From NCBI RefSeq assembly GCF_031877795.1, contig NC_133970.1, forward strand, positions 44,609,967 to 44,673,966: 64,000 bases of DNA, written 5' to 3'. The notes beneath the pieces were generated by a model. It made no database searches, was not told where the DNA came from, and worked only from the letters and a program-made list of their open reading frames with translations. This document shows positions 33,938-45,281 of this stretch, one piece after another. A program made the translations under genes and the position numbers. This DNA comes from Strix aluco. Taxonomy: Eukaryota > Chordata > Aves > Strigiformes > Strigidae. Position 1 is the first letter of the stretch, and each line of letters starts with the position of its first letter.

Positions 33938-36646
33938 TTAGAAAGAAGGGACAATCCACCTGGTGTTGATACAGAATTCTTTCCCATGGGCATCAGTAGC
34001 CACCCATGAACAAATATTGATGGGAGTTTTTAGGGTTAGGGGTACTTGCCCCACGGTGGGCAAGTCTACTAGAACAGGTTGCCCAGGATAATGGAGCAGG
34101 TTTGCAGGGTCTTTAGTCTCTTTTTTCCTGGCGAGTATGGACGGAGGCTTAGGACAGAACGCGGTAAGTCGTGGGCACCCATTAATTCCCCACCGGCTGT
34201 TTATCTTCATTACTGCGTCTGGCACCCGTTGTGGCCATCCTGGTTCGAGGGGTTTTAGGGCCTGCTTTAACAGTCCATTGGTGCGTTCCACAATCCCATT
34301 TGCTTGGGGATAGTATGGAGTATGGAAAATCCACTGAATTCCTTCATCTCGAGCCCACTCCTGAACCACCCCGGCAGTAAAGTGACTACCGTTGTCTGAT
34401 TGGATCGATTTGGGCTTAGGCAAGCAGCTAAACCAATGTTTTAACCCCTTCACCGTATTTTCTGCAGTTGCTCGAGATACAGCTTCTGCTTGGGTTAGGC
34501 CCGATACTATTTCCACCCCCACCAATACAGAGCGTTTTCCCTCAGAGAGCCGGAAAGGGCCAATATAATCCACCTGCCAGGCGTCCCATAGTCCCTTGCT
34601 GTCCCTTAGGTGTAGGGGTTGGTCCTTAAGAGGGTTGTGCTCTCCCAGCCAAGTACGACAGAGACTACACGCTGAAATAATGGTATTGCACAATTCCCTG
34701 GTTACGGACCATCCCCTGCTTATTGCCTCTTTAAACAAATCTTTGCTTCCTGAATGACCCCGCTTTACATGCAGCCATTCCAGTAAGTGTTCCCATTTCT
34801 CCTCCTCACCTTCTGTAGCAGTTCTCATCAAACGAGTCATGGAATCCACCTGGTTGTTTAGCAGGTGGGCAGGGTGATTTCCTGACTGGTGTGCAGCAAC
34901 CCATCCTACTAAAAAGGACTTCCGTTTTGCAATGTTTAAGATTTCCTCCCACTTTTCACGCTGCCACACCGGTACCCGCTTTACTTCCCAGTGGTTTTGT
35001 TCCCAAAATGTGAGCCATTCGGTACATCCCTTGAATACGGCATAGGAGTCTGTGTAAAGAAATCCTGGTTCTGTAGTCTCAGCTTCCTTAACAATCACGC
35101 TCCATACCGCTGTTAACTCTCCCACCTGAGCACTTCCCCCACCCTCTGTTATGATTCGGTCCCCCGAGTCAACATGCAGTGCTACTGCTCGGTATTTCCA
35201 TACCTTTCCCTCTCTTCTAGAAGATGCATCGGTGAACCATACATTCTTTAGATGGGTTTCAAATGGGGGAGCAGGTTTGATGTATGAGGGAGGGGGTTGA
35301 GGGTGATCTTGTATTTTGAGCACTTTGGGTGCCCCCTCCTCTATCTGATACGTGTGGCAGTAATGATCTAATTGTGCATACCACTTCCTCACTGTGTCTC
35401 GCTGCGCAACCCCCACAGGAGGGGGGGTTCCGGCCAGTACTGGTTTCAGGACCTTAAAGGGTCCTCGTAGAATGATTAGTTGCTGCCTTATGGTTTTTTC
35501 AGCTTCCTGCAAAGCTAGGGTAACCACAAAAAGACCCTTCTCCCAGATGGAGTAACGCTTTTCGGCATCTTTGAAACTGCGCGAATGAAACCCTATAGGG
35601 CGGGTGGTACCCTCCGGCCCACGTTGCCACATATGTATGGATAGTCCATGAATTGCAAAACCCCACTCAATTTGGAATGGATCTGTTGGATGTATCGGCC
35701 CTAAAGCCTGATATACTCCAGCCTCAAAGATTAACAGCTTTAAGGCTTCTTCATGGACAGGAGTCCAGTCCCAAATAGCCCTTTTGCGTGTCAAATCATA
35801 TAAAGGACGAGCTATGATGGAAAAATCGGGGATATGTTTCCTCCAAAATACCAGCAAGCCTAAGGCATGTTGCAGCTCCTTCTTATTTTCAGGGCTCTTT
35901 ACTTCTTCCAGGGTAGTTAAAGTTTCTGGGGGAATACACACTGTTCCTCCCCGCCACCAAATACCCAGAAACTTTACCTCAGAGGATGGGAGTTGTACCT
36001 TTTCAGCTGGAATTTGGAGCCCTAAATTTTCTAGGTGGGTGATTATCTCTGTCTGGGTCTGTCCCACTGCAGCAGCATCAGAGCCACCGATCAGAACATC
36101 GTCAATATATTGATATATCCTGACCCCTTCCCTTGGAGGGATTTGAGCAAGCTCCTGTGCTAGTGCATAATGAGCGATGGTCGGCGAATGGCGGTATCCC
36201 TGGGGGAGACGTGTAAAAGTAAATTGCACGCCTTCCCATGTAAAGGCAAAGCCATCTCTGTCTGCCTCCTGTATGGGGACCATAAAGAACATATCTTTCA
36301 CATCAATAGTTGCTAAGATCTGGTGGGCTTGTTCCTGTATGGTTGCAACCAGTTCAGCTATGTTAGGCACTGCAGCTGTTAGAGGACCTGTATTGGCATT
36401 TAATCGCCGATAGTCAATTGTCAGTCGCCACTTGCCGTTAGGTTTACGGACTGGCCACACTGGGGAATTATAGGGTGAGTGAGTTGGAACGATTATCCCT
36501 TGCTGCCGCAGCTCTGTTATTACCAGAGCGATCCCCTCCCTGGCACCTAACGGTAAGGCGTAAGGTTTCACATTAACAGTTTTAGAAGGAGGAAGCGCAG
36601 GCGCTTGCTGTAGAAGTCTTATAGAGGCAGTTGGGGACCCAAATTT
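33938..36646 (-). CDS. pol: pol: reverse transcriptase, RNase H, integrase; uninterrupted
   Basis: Open from the slippery site (36646) to the stop at 33938-33940, about 900 codons. From the GTG at 36569-36571 (877 residues): RT with L-P-Q-G-Y-R-H-S-P-T at 122 and Y-I-D-D at 155-158; RNase H with Asp448, Glu485, Asp508 and Asp576; integrase with an H-H-C-C finger (His601, His606, Cys635, Cys638) and D,D35E residues Asp668, Asp726, Glu762. All catalytic residues expected are present. The GTG is not a true start: expression most likely needs -1 frameshifting from the upstream ORF. There is no protease between them. It would copy RNA to DNA and integrate it. Confidence 0.93.
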   Translation of the reverse strand, partial: KFGSPTASIRLLQQAPALPPSKTVNVKPYALPLGAREGIALVITELRQQGIIVPTHSPYNSPVWPVRKPNGKWRLTIDYRRLNANTGPLTAAVPNIAELVATIQEQAHQILATIDVKDMFFMVPIQEADRDGFAFTWEGVQFTFTRLPQGYRHSPTIAHYALAQELAQIPPREGVRIYQYIDDVLIGGSDAAAVGQTQTEIITHLENLGLQIPAEKVQLPSSEVKFLGIWWRGGTVCIPPETLTTLEEVKSPENKKELQHALGLLVFWRKHIPDFSIIARPLYDLTRKRAIWDWTPVHEEALKLLIFEAGVYQALGPIHPTDPFQIEWGFAIHGLSIHMWQRGPEGTTRPIGFHSRSFKDAEKRYSIWEKGLFVVTLALQEAEKTIRQQLIILRGPFKVLKPVLAGTPPPVGVAQRDTVRKWYAQLDHYCHTYQIEEGAPKVLKIQDHPQPPPSYIKPAPPFETHLKNVWFTDASSRREGKVWKYRAVALHVDSGDRIITEGGGSAQVGELTAVWSVIVKEAETTEPGFLYTDSYAVFKGCTEWLTFWEQNHWEVKRVPVWQREKWEEILNIAKRKSFLVGWVAAHQSGNHPAHLLNNQVDSMTRLMRTATEGEEEKWEHLLEWLHVKRGHSGSKDLFKEAISRGWSVTRELCNTIISACSLCRTWLGEHNPLKDQPLHLRDSKGLWDAWQVDYIGPFRLSEGKRSVLVGVEIVSGLTQAEAVSRATAENTVKGLKHWFSCLPKPKSIQSDNGSHFTAGVVQEWARDEGIQWIFHTPYYPQANGIVERTNGLLKQALKPLEPGWPQRVPDAVMKINSRWGINGCPRLTAFCPKPPSILARKKETKDPANLLHYPGQPVLVDLPTVGQVPLTLKTPINICSWVATDAHGKEFCINTRWIVPSF

Positions 36647-37131
36647 CCATTCCCTTCCTTTTCGGACCGTGAGATTTTTTCTCGGTCCAAGGCATCTAAC
36701 AGAGCCATGTGAAATCGCTGAGAGGTGTTACGCTCATCAGCTAATTGGCTTTTCAGAACTTCAGTTTGCTCTTGCCACAGTTTAGCTTTTTGTTCAGTAA
36801 CTTTACTTTCCTCAACCAATTGATCCTGGAGAGCTTTTACCAGATCTTGTAAGGATTTGATCATTTCCCCTTCTAGTTGTTTCTTAACATGTTTATCTTT
36901 TTGGGCTGCAGTCAGTGCTGCCCCTAATACAGCGCACACTACAGCTTTTCCTTTGCCTGGTCGCGACCCTTGCAGCCCCGCAAGCACGCTGATATAGCTT
37001 GCCACTGCTTCTGGATTATGCCAATTATCGTGGGCCCAAACCTCTACTAAAGGAGGAGGACAGGCCTTATACTCCTTCAGTTTCTCAAAAATAGGGGAGC
37101 AGTCAAGCACCGACATTTCCTGGCCAGTCAT
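36619..37131 (-). CDS. 170-residue coiled-coil ORF at the gag position
   Basis: ATG at 37129-37131, stop TAA at 36619-36621. The N-terminal 75 residues are globular-looking (P-I-F-E-K-L-K-E-Y onward). A small hydrophobic stretch A-V-V-C-A-V-L-G-A-A-L-T-A-A follows, then a long charged helix with heptad pattern (about residues 80-155, K-Q-L-E-G-E-M-I-K-S-L-Q-D-L-V) typical of a coiled coil. No major homology region or zinc knuckle. It could be a remnant of the gag N-terminus (ERVL gag has coiled coils) or a dedicated ORF. Function unknown. Confidence 0.8.
   Translation of the reverse strand: MTGQEMSVLDCSPIFEKLKEYKACPPPLVEVWAHDNWHNPEAVASYISVLAGLQGSRPGKGKAVVCAVLGAALTAAQKDKHVKKQLEGEMIKSLQDLVKALQDQLVEESKVTEQKAKLWQEQTEVLKSQLADERNTSQRFHMALLDALDREKISRSEKEGNGNLGPQLPL
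36640..36646 (-). other. -1 frameshift heptamer A_AAT_TTG joining the small ORF to pol
   Basis: Read on the - strand in the frame of the 170-codon ORF, the codons are GGA AAT TTG. The A_AAT_TTG heptamer fits X_XXY_YYZ. A -1 slip gives AAA TTT GGG, exactly the pol frame, which stays open to its end. It lies 18 nt before the stop of the small ORF (TAA 36619-36621). A short hairpin can form about 40 nt downstream. Confidence 0.75.
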
Positions 37132-37331
37132 GGCTTGCCGCTGCTCGAACCTCTCCTGGCTTAGAGCTGAGAGGTCACTTCCCGATTCTCCCTGTCCTTA
37201 TCGGATAGAGAATCGGTATCCCTCCGACCCTTTCCCAGCGTATAGCTGAGGGGCCAATTCCCAGTTCTCCCTATCCGAGTTGGTCGAGATAGAGAACCAG
37301 TATCTCATAAGACTTTCTGACACCGAAGTAG
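37132..37331 (-). other. 5' leader of the tRNA-Ser provirus
   Basis: 200-nt leader between PBS and the first ATG. It holds two similar blocks, GAGAATCGG/GAGAACTGG with CTGAG-GTCAC-type repeats (about 37165-37310), possibly packaging related. No ORF. Confidence 0.5.
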
Positions 37332-37349
37332 ATCCTGCCGACTACGCCA
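37332..37349 (-). other. Primer-binding site, complementary to tRNA-Ser 3' end
   Basis: The element strand reads TGGCGTAGTCGGCAGGAT, an 18-nt complement of the tRNA-Ser(AGA/TGA) 3' end including CCA, as I recall that tRNA. It sits 7 nt inside the 5' LTR. Confidence 0.85.
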
Positions 37350-37356
37350 ATTTTAA

Positions 37357-38159
37357 TGTCACGTCCCGCTCAGACGAGGGGGACAAGTGACTCAGATTCG
37401 CAAATCCCCAATGGAGCGGACAACAAGTCTCCAAGTCTAAACATTTATTAACTACTCACAATGTACTAATTGAGCACACGATAGTTGGCTAAGTATATAG
37501 CAAGTTGTGGCAAGCAATACAATATACCTTGCATTTCTTAATGGGAAAGGGAAAAGAGGGAGATAGAGGGGATGGGGAAATACAGATCACCGGTCTGGGT
37601 TTCTGCGCTGATCCTGCCGACGAGGGTTCCGGGAGGCACAGGAGACATCCGTCTTTTTCGCTGGCATCCGTCTTCTTCGCTTCACTGCACTCTCTCTCGG
37701 GCCCCCCTGGCCCCTTCTTGATTTATACCCACTTTCCTTGGGTCCGTCCCCTAGGTCGACCCACATACCTACGTATCCCATGTACAGGGAGGGGTGAGGT
37801 GTTTCATGGGATGATGTAATTAGCATGATCATGTTAGCCCTCGTTAGCATATTGAGGGGTGTTAACTTTAATATGCATTTTGTGGATAATGAAGCAAAGG
37901 TCACTCACCGGACAGATGGCCCTTGAAGTTTTGGCCAGGTGCCCCAGAGCAGAGCCGTCCTGTCTCCACAGGGCTCCCTCCTCCAGTCCCATCTTGTGTT
38001 ATTGGGGCAGCCTTATCAGCTCCGACCTCCACACTATCCACCCTGTGACTCATAGTTTTGTCTTGCGAGTGTTTGAGGCATTTTTTGATCAGCCTCAACT
38101 TTTGCTTTCTCAGGCTGTTTTTCTTAGTTTCTCACAGGCCTGGTTTCTTGTCTCTCACA
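37357..38159 (-). repeat. 5' LTR of the tRNA-Ser provirus
   Basis: On the + strand TGTCACGTCCCGC...GTCTCTCACA; same architecture as the 3' LTR, with a few small indels and scattered substitutions. Confidence 0.95.
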
Positions 38160-39002
38160 GGAGCACAAGTGTTCTCCTCTATCCTTCCACTTAGAGGGAA
38201 TCAGGGAATCATAGAATGGTTTGGGTTGGAAGGGACCTTAAAGATCATCTAGTTCCAACCCCCCCTGCCATGGACGGGGACACCTTCCACTAGCCCAGGT
38301 TGCCCAAAGCCCCGTCCAACCTGGCCTTGAACACTGCCAGGGAGGGGGCAGCCACAGCTTCTCTGGGCAACCTGTTCCAGTGCCTCACCGCCCTCACAGT
38401 AAAGAATTTCTTCCTTGTATCTAATCTAAATCTACCCTCTTTCAGTTTAAAACCATTACTCCTTGTCCTATCACTACACTCCCTGAGAAAGAGCCCCTCC
38501 CCATCTTTCCTGTAGCCCCCTTGAAGTACTGGAAGGCCGCTATAAGGTCTCCCCGGAGCCTTCTCTTCTCCAGGCTGGACAACTTCAACTCTCTCAGCCT
38601 GTCCTCATAGGGGAGGTGTCCCAGCTCCCTGATCACCTTTGTGACCTCCTCTGGACCTGCTCGAGCAGGTCCATGTCCTTCTTGTGTTGGTGCCCCCAGA
38701 GCTGGACACAGTACTCCAGGTGGGGTCTCACGAGAGCACAGTAGAGGGGGAGAATACCCTCCCTCGCCGTGCTGGCCACACTGCTCTTGATGCAGCCCAG
38801 GACACGGTTGGCTTTCTGGGCTGCAAGCGCCCATTGCTGGCTCATAGTCAGTTTTCCATCCACTAATTCCCCCAAGTCCTTCTCCGAAGGGCTGCTCTCA
38901 ATCCACTCATCGCCCAGCCTGGATTTGTGCTTGGGATTGCCCCGACCCATGTGCAGGAACTTGCACTTGGCCTTGTTGAACTTCATGAGGTTTCAATGGG
39001 CC

Positions 39003-39674
39003 TGTGAGAGACTGAAATGTCCTATGACTGCCTCAAAGCTTGCTTGTGTCTGTGCAAACCTCCAAGAGAAACTGCTGCGGCCTGTGAATTGGTCTGGGGG
39101 ATGTCGCCCAGAGAAGCGGGAGTGTATTGAAGGATGCACCCCCCCACTTCCTTGCGGTTGCATTGTCCGGACTCTTTAGACAAGCCTCAAAGGGGCAGAG
39201 GTGTGCTGAGTTGGCCCCATCCTGTAGCCATTTGTGGCTCTATTGTGTAGGCCAGACCCCATGCATGCGTGGCTAATGAACTGACAAGAGGCAAACGTTC
39301 CTGCCCTGAAGCCGGATGCAACAAAACCTGTTGGACCAGAGAAAAAAAAACTAAAGTTGGGCAGATATGCTGATCAGCGGATACGATGAACTTAAAAAGG
39401 CAGCAGAAAATTTTGCTCAGTGTGCACCCACCACCGAAGAACTGAAGACTGAGGACCAACGGGACGCTGCTGGATCCATGGTGGTGATTCTTGCAGCCCT
39501 ATCCCGCATCCTTGCTTTATTTCTGTCTTTTCCTTCCATTCTGTCCTATTGCTACCCCTCTTCACTTCTTTAATAATAAAAACCTGTTTTGGGTGTACGG
39601 CATTTGACCTCGTTTGTGTCTTAATCTCACTCTTGGGATCATATCGAAACCTCCCCCGACATTGGATCGGGACA
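39003..39674 (+). mobile_element. Solo LTR, family F, inside CR1 copy C
   Basis: TGTGAGAGACTG...GGATCGGGACA (672 bp), flanked by GGGCC at 38998-39002 and 39675-39679. AATAAA at 39575-39580 gives + orientation. Confidence 0.92.
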
Positions 39675-39836
39675 GGGCCCGCCTCTCAAGCCTGTCATGG
39701 TCCCTCTGGATGGCACATCCCTTCCCTCCAGCGTGTCGACCGCACCACACAGCTTGGTGTCGTTGGTAAACTTGCTGAGGGTGCACTCAATCCCACTGTC
39801 TGTGTCGCCAACAAAGATGTTAAACAGCACTGGTCC

Positions 39837-40395
39837 TGTGAGAAACGCTCAGTTGCCAATTATCAGCGGCTCAGACAGGATGCGGTGTGAAGCACTCTTT
39901 ATTACGTTCTTGCAAGACCGGGCGCCCCCATCAAGTGGACGCGCCTACCAGCCATCATGCAATGGTTTATATCCCTTTCTCCCAACCGCCAGTTCCCTCC
40001 CCTGATTCCTCATTGGCTGAGTACTACAGGGTGTACAGACTTCCCGAACCGCCTACCGATACGCCCCTTCATGTATGTGTTCATACATCGCATGTTCATG
40101 GAAATGAACCTTGGCTTTCTCCCGGGCGGAGAAGTTAATATGCATGAGCTCATCACGCAAGCGTACTAAGATGGAAAAGTTCGAAATTCAGGTTCCCCAA
40201 GTCTTTCGGTATCTGCATCCGTCTAAAGCCAGTTCCAAGTACTGGGTCATCACAGTTGACAAAAAGACCACTTGCCTTCTAGCCCTAGGCCAGGGATTTC
40301 AATGGTTGTGAATTGCTCTTGTTGATTGCTTTGGTGAATCGCTCCTGCCCTTCCCATCAGGCTTATTATGCGAAAACAACATTCTTTCCCTTACA
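39837..40395 (-). mobile_element. Solo LTR, family G, inside CR1 copy C
   Basis: TGTGAGAAACGC...TTTCCCTTACA on the + strand (559 bp), flanked by GGTCC at 39832-39836 and 40396-40400. On the - strand TATAAA (reverse of 39966-39971) precedes AATAAA (reverse of 39898-39903). Confidence 0.92.
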
Positions 40396-40925
40396 GGTCC
40401 CAACACCGACCCCTGAGGAACACCACTCATCACTGGTCTCCACTTGGACATCGAGTCGTTGACTGCAACTCTTTGAGTTGAGCTGAGAATGATATCAGAA
40501 GAAACAGGAAGACCCACCTGGTCAATACCTGGCTCCGAGTCTGGTGTCACCAGCAGAATGTTGGGTTTTTTGATCATGGGTTGGTCTACATGACACCAGG
40601 CCTGTTGGCGACAGATGGGGTATGCCTGTCTCAAAGGGGGAAAAGGATCTTTACACAGGAGTTAACAGGGCTCATTGAAAGAGCTTTAAACTAGCTTTGA
40701 AGGGGAAAGGGGATAAAACCAGGCTTGCTAGAGATAAGCCTGGGAGCGGCATGCCAATGTTTGAGGGACAGTATGCTAGCGAAGTCCTTCGGTCTGCCAT
40801 CTCAGTGGGGGTAGGGGATGGAGATCCACGTGGCAGCAAAGACACAAGGGTTATTGATGTGTAAGAAACCACAGAAGCTCCTGAGAGCAGTCACATAGGA
40901 ATTAAGGCTTCTCCCCCCAAAAAAG

Positions 40926-43167
40926 GTGGCGGGATCAATAGCCCAACTGAAGTGCATCTACACCAACGCACGCAGCATGGGCAACAAGCAGGAGGAGCTG
41001 GAAGCCATTGTGCAGCTGGAAAACCATGATATAGTTGCCATCACGGAAACATGGTGGGATGGCTCTCACAACTGGAGTGCTGCAATGGATGGCTATAAAC
41101 TCTTCAGAAGGGATAGGCAAGGAAGGAGAGGTGGCGGGTAGCCCTGTATGTTAGGGAGTATTTTGACTGTCTAGAGCTTGATGATGGTGACAACAGGGTC
41201 AAGTGCTTATGGGTAAGAATCAGGGGAAAGGCCAACAAGGCAGATACCATGGTGGGAGTCTGTTATAGACCACCTAACCAGGATGAAGAGATGGATGAAA
41301 TATTCCATAAGCAGCTGGGAGAAGTCTCATAATTGCTAGCCCTTGTTCTTGTGGAGGACTTCAACTTACCAGATGTCTGCTAAAAATACAGTACAGCAGA
41401 GAGGAAACAGTCTAGGAGGTTCCTGGAGTGTGTGGAAGATAGTAATTTCCTGACACGGTGAGGGAGACAACTAGGCAAAGCACCCTGCTGGACCTGTTGT
41501 CTGCAAACAGAGAAAGAATTGTGGGTGATGTGATGGTTGGAGGCTGTCTTGAGCATAGCAATCACAAAATAACGGGTTTTGATTCTCATAGAAGTAAGGA
41601 ATGTGGTTAGCAGAACTGCCACCTTGGACTTCCAGAGGGCAGACTTTGGCCTGTTTAGGAGCCTGGTTGACAGAGTCCCTTGGGAGGCAGTTCTGAAGGG
41701 CAAAGGAGCCCAGGAAGGCTGGACATTCTTCATGAAGGAAATCTTAAAGGCGCGGGAGAGGGCCATCCCCATGCGCCAAAAGATGAGCTGGCAGGGAAGA
41801 AGACCGGCCTGGTTGAACAGAGAGCTTTGGCTGGAACTCAGGAACAAAGTTTATGACCTTTGGAAGAAGGGGCAGGCAACTTAGGAGGACTACAAGGATG
41901 TTGTGAGGTTATGCAAGGAAAAAATTAGAAGAGCCAAAGAGTAACTAGAACTTAATCTGCCATAAAAGATCATAAAAATGTTTCTATAAATACATTAGCA
42001 ACAAAAGGAGGGCTAAGGAGAATCTCCATCCTTTATTGGATGCAGGGGGAAACAGTGACAAAGGATGAGGAAAAGGCTGAGGTACTTAATGCCATCTTTG
42101 CCTCAGTCTTCAATAGTAAGATCAGTTGTTCTCCGGGTACCCAGCACCTGAGCTGGAAGACAGGGATGGGGAGCAGAATGAAGCCCCCATCATCCAAGGG
42201 GAAATGGTTAGCGACTTACTACACCGCTTAGACATACACAGGTCTATGGGGCCAGATGGGATCCACCCAAGGGTACTGAGGGAGCTGGCGGAAGTGCTCA
42301 CCAAGCCACTTTCAATCATTTATCAGCAGTCCTGGCTAACTGGGGAGGGCCCAGTTGACTGGAGGTTAGCAAATGTGACACAAGAAGGGCCAGAAGGAGG
42401 ATCCGGGGAACTACAGGCCTGCCAGTCTGACCTTGGTGCTGGGGAAGGTCATGGAGCAGATCATCTTGAGTGCCATCACATGGCACGTGCAGGACAACCA
42501 GATGATCAGGCCCAGTCAGCATGGGTTTATGAAAGGCAGGTCCTGCTTGACTGACCTGATCTCCTATGACAAGGTGACCCGCTTATCGGATGAGGGAAAG
42601 GCTGTGGATGTTGTTTACCTAGACATTAGTAAAGCTTTTCATACTGTTTCCCACAGCATTCTCCTGGCGAAACTGGCTGCTCGTGGCTTGGACAGGCGTA
42701 CTCTTTGCTGGGTAAAAAACTGGCCAGATGGCCGGGCCCAAAGAGTTGTGGTGAACGGAGTTAAATCCGGTTGGCAGCCGGTCACGAGTGGTGTCCCCCA
42801 GGGCTCGGGTTTGGGGCCAGTTTTGTTTAATATCTTTATCGATGATCTGGACAAGGGGATCGAGTGCACCCTCAGTAAGTTTGCAGACGACACCAAGTTG
42901 GGTGGGAGTGTTGATCTGCTCGAGGGTAGAAAGGCTCTACAGAGGGATCTGGAGAGGCTGGAGCGATGGGCTGAGGCCAATTGTATGAGGTTCAACAAGG
43001 CTCAGTGCCAGGTCCTGCACTTGGGTCACAACAACCCCCTGCAACGCTACAGGCTTGGGGAAGAGTGGCTGGAAAGCTGCCTGGTGGAAAAGGACCTGGG
43101 GGTGTTGGTCTACAGCCGGCTGAATATGAGCCAAGCAGTGTGCCCAGGTGGCCAAGAAGGCCAATAG
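40926..43167 (+). pseudogene. CR1 copy B ORF2, broken
   Basis: Endonuclease at 40926-41141 (Y-T-N-A-R-S-M-G-N-K, I-T-E-T-W-W-D-G) and further pieces 41579-41884 and 42126-42554. RT at 42433-43167 contains [18 protein letters not shown] and F-A-D-D-T-K-L-G-G. Multiple frameshifts and stops separate them. Confidence 0.9.
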
Positions 43168-43395
43168 CATCCTGGCTTGTGTCAGCAATAGCGTGGCCAG
43201 CAGGGACAGGGAAGGGATCTGACCCCTGTACTTGGCACTGGTGAGGCCGCACCTCGATGAGTGGGTTCAGTTTTGGGCCCCTCACTCCAAAAAGGCCATT
43301 GAATGACTCGAGCGTGTCCAGAGAAGGGCAACGGAGCTGGTGCAGGGTCTGGAGCACAGGTCTGATGGGGAGCGGCTGAGGGAACTGGGGGGGTT

Positions 43396-44351
<956 letters not shown>

Positions 44352-44667
44352 TGAAGCGAAGTGGGGGGGGTCAGTCTCTTCTTCCACGTACCAAGTGATA
44401 GGATGAGAGGAAACAGCCTCAAGTTGCGCCAGTGGAGGTTTAGATTGGATATTAGGAGTAATATCTTCACCGAAAGAGTTGTCAAGCATTAGAACAGGCT
44501 GCCCAGGGAAGTGGCTGAGTTACCATCTCTGGAGGTATTTAAAAGAGGCAGAGACTGGCACTTTAGGGATATGGCTTAGTGGTAGACTTGGCAGTGTTAG
44601 GTTAATGGTTGGGCTTGATTGTCTTAAAGGTCGTTTCCAACCTAAATAATCCTATGATTCTGTGATT

Positions 44668-44990
44668 ACTCCATCCCAGGTGCAGAATGCAGCATTTGTT
44701 CTTTTTAAATTACATCCCATTAAACATTACTCAATGCTCCAGTCTATCTAGATCCCTCTGCAAGGCCTCTTATCCCTCAAGAGAGTCAACAGCACCTCCC
44801 AGTTTGGTATCATCAGCAAACTTGCTAATGGTGCATTTAATTCCTGCATCCAGATCATTGATACATATATATTGAACAGAACTGCCCCTACAATTGAGCC
44901 CTGAGGGACACCACTGGTGACTGATTGCCAGCCAGATGTAGTCCCATTTAAAGTCTTGCATACTTGTAAGGTTTCTAGAACTTTATATAC
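44668..44990 (-). repeat. Older CR1 fragment (-)
   Basis: The reverse frame 44770-44961 retains [15 protein letters not shown], the CR1 RT catalytic block. More diverged than the neighbouring copies. No tail. From about 44990 to 45281 nothing was recognised. Confidence 0.8.
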
Positions 44991-45281
44991 AGTAATCAAT
45001 AAAGTAGAAAACCCTGCATAACAAATAAAGGTAGGATTGCTATTGATCCATTAGGCACCAGATATTCCTGCTATTAAGAAAGCTTGCTCTACAGAAGCTC
45101 ATCTCAGTTCTTAGAAATTTTTCATACTTTAGAAAAAAACAAGTTTATCCTCTGGTACTCCTCAGTCCTGGATCTCCATTCTTCCCATGGAAATTTCCAT
45201 AATGTTGTTAATACTACAAATGGAGACAAAAGCTTAAATACAACTTTGGAAGTGCTCTATATTAAGACTATAGTGTACAGG

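Larger units (their letters stand above)
32069..38159 (-). mobile_element. tRNA-Ser-primed provirus with intact pol but no canonical gag, protease or env
   Basis: 6.09-kb element with LTRs at 32069-32874 (3') and 37357-38159 (5'), flanked by a perfect duplication GGAGC (32064-32068 and 38160-38164). The PBS matches the 3' end of tRNA-Ser. The only coding content is a 170-codon coiled-coil ORF and a continuous RT-RNase H-integrase frame, joined by a -1 slippery site. The 5-bp duplication and RT motifs fit an ERVL-like (class III/ERV-S) lineage. It is inserted in ORF1 of CR1 copy B. The pol ORF is uninterrupted although the LTRs differ at a few percent of sites by eye. Confidence 0.93.
38201..40480 (-). 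mobile_element. CR1 (copy C, -) inserted in CR1 copy B, itself hit by two LTRs
   Basis: Reverse-strand CR1 3' portion. The tail at about 38201 reads AATCATAGAATGGTTTGGG on the + strand. RT C-terminal frames 38633-38986 and 38442-38834 follow ([14 protein letters not shown]), then 39680-39836 (RT Y/F-x-D-D region, altered) and 40401 to about 40480. Its sequence is split cleanly by solo LTRs at 39003-39674 and 39837-40395. Confidence 0.88.

Noticed and set aside
33772..33993. Short minus-strand ORF as a remnant env
   Set aside because: No signal peptide, cleavage site or cysteine motif; overlaps pol in another frame.
36569..36571. GTG as the start codon of the tRNA-Ser provirus pol
   Set aside because: The frame is open upstream to a phased slippery site and the codon is internal to the RT N-terminus; vertebrate initiation at GTG is unlikely.
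38160..38200. Short unique spacer between provirus and antisense CR1
   Set aside because: Its translation (A-Q-V-F-S-S-I) continues the ORF1 of CR1 copy B, so it is host element sequence.
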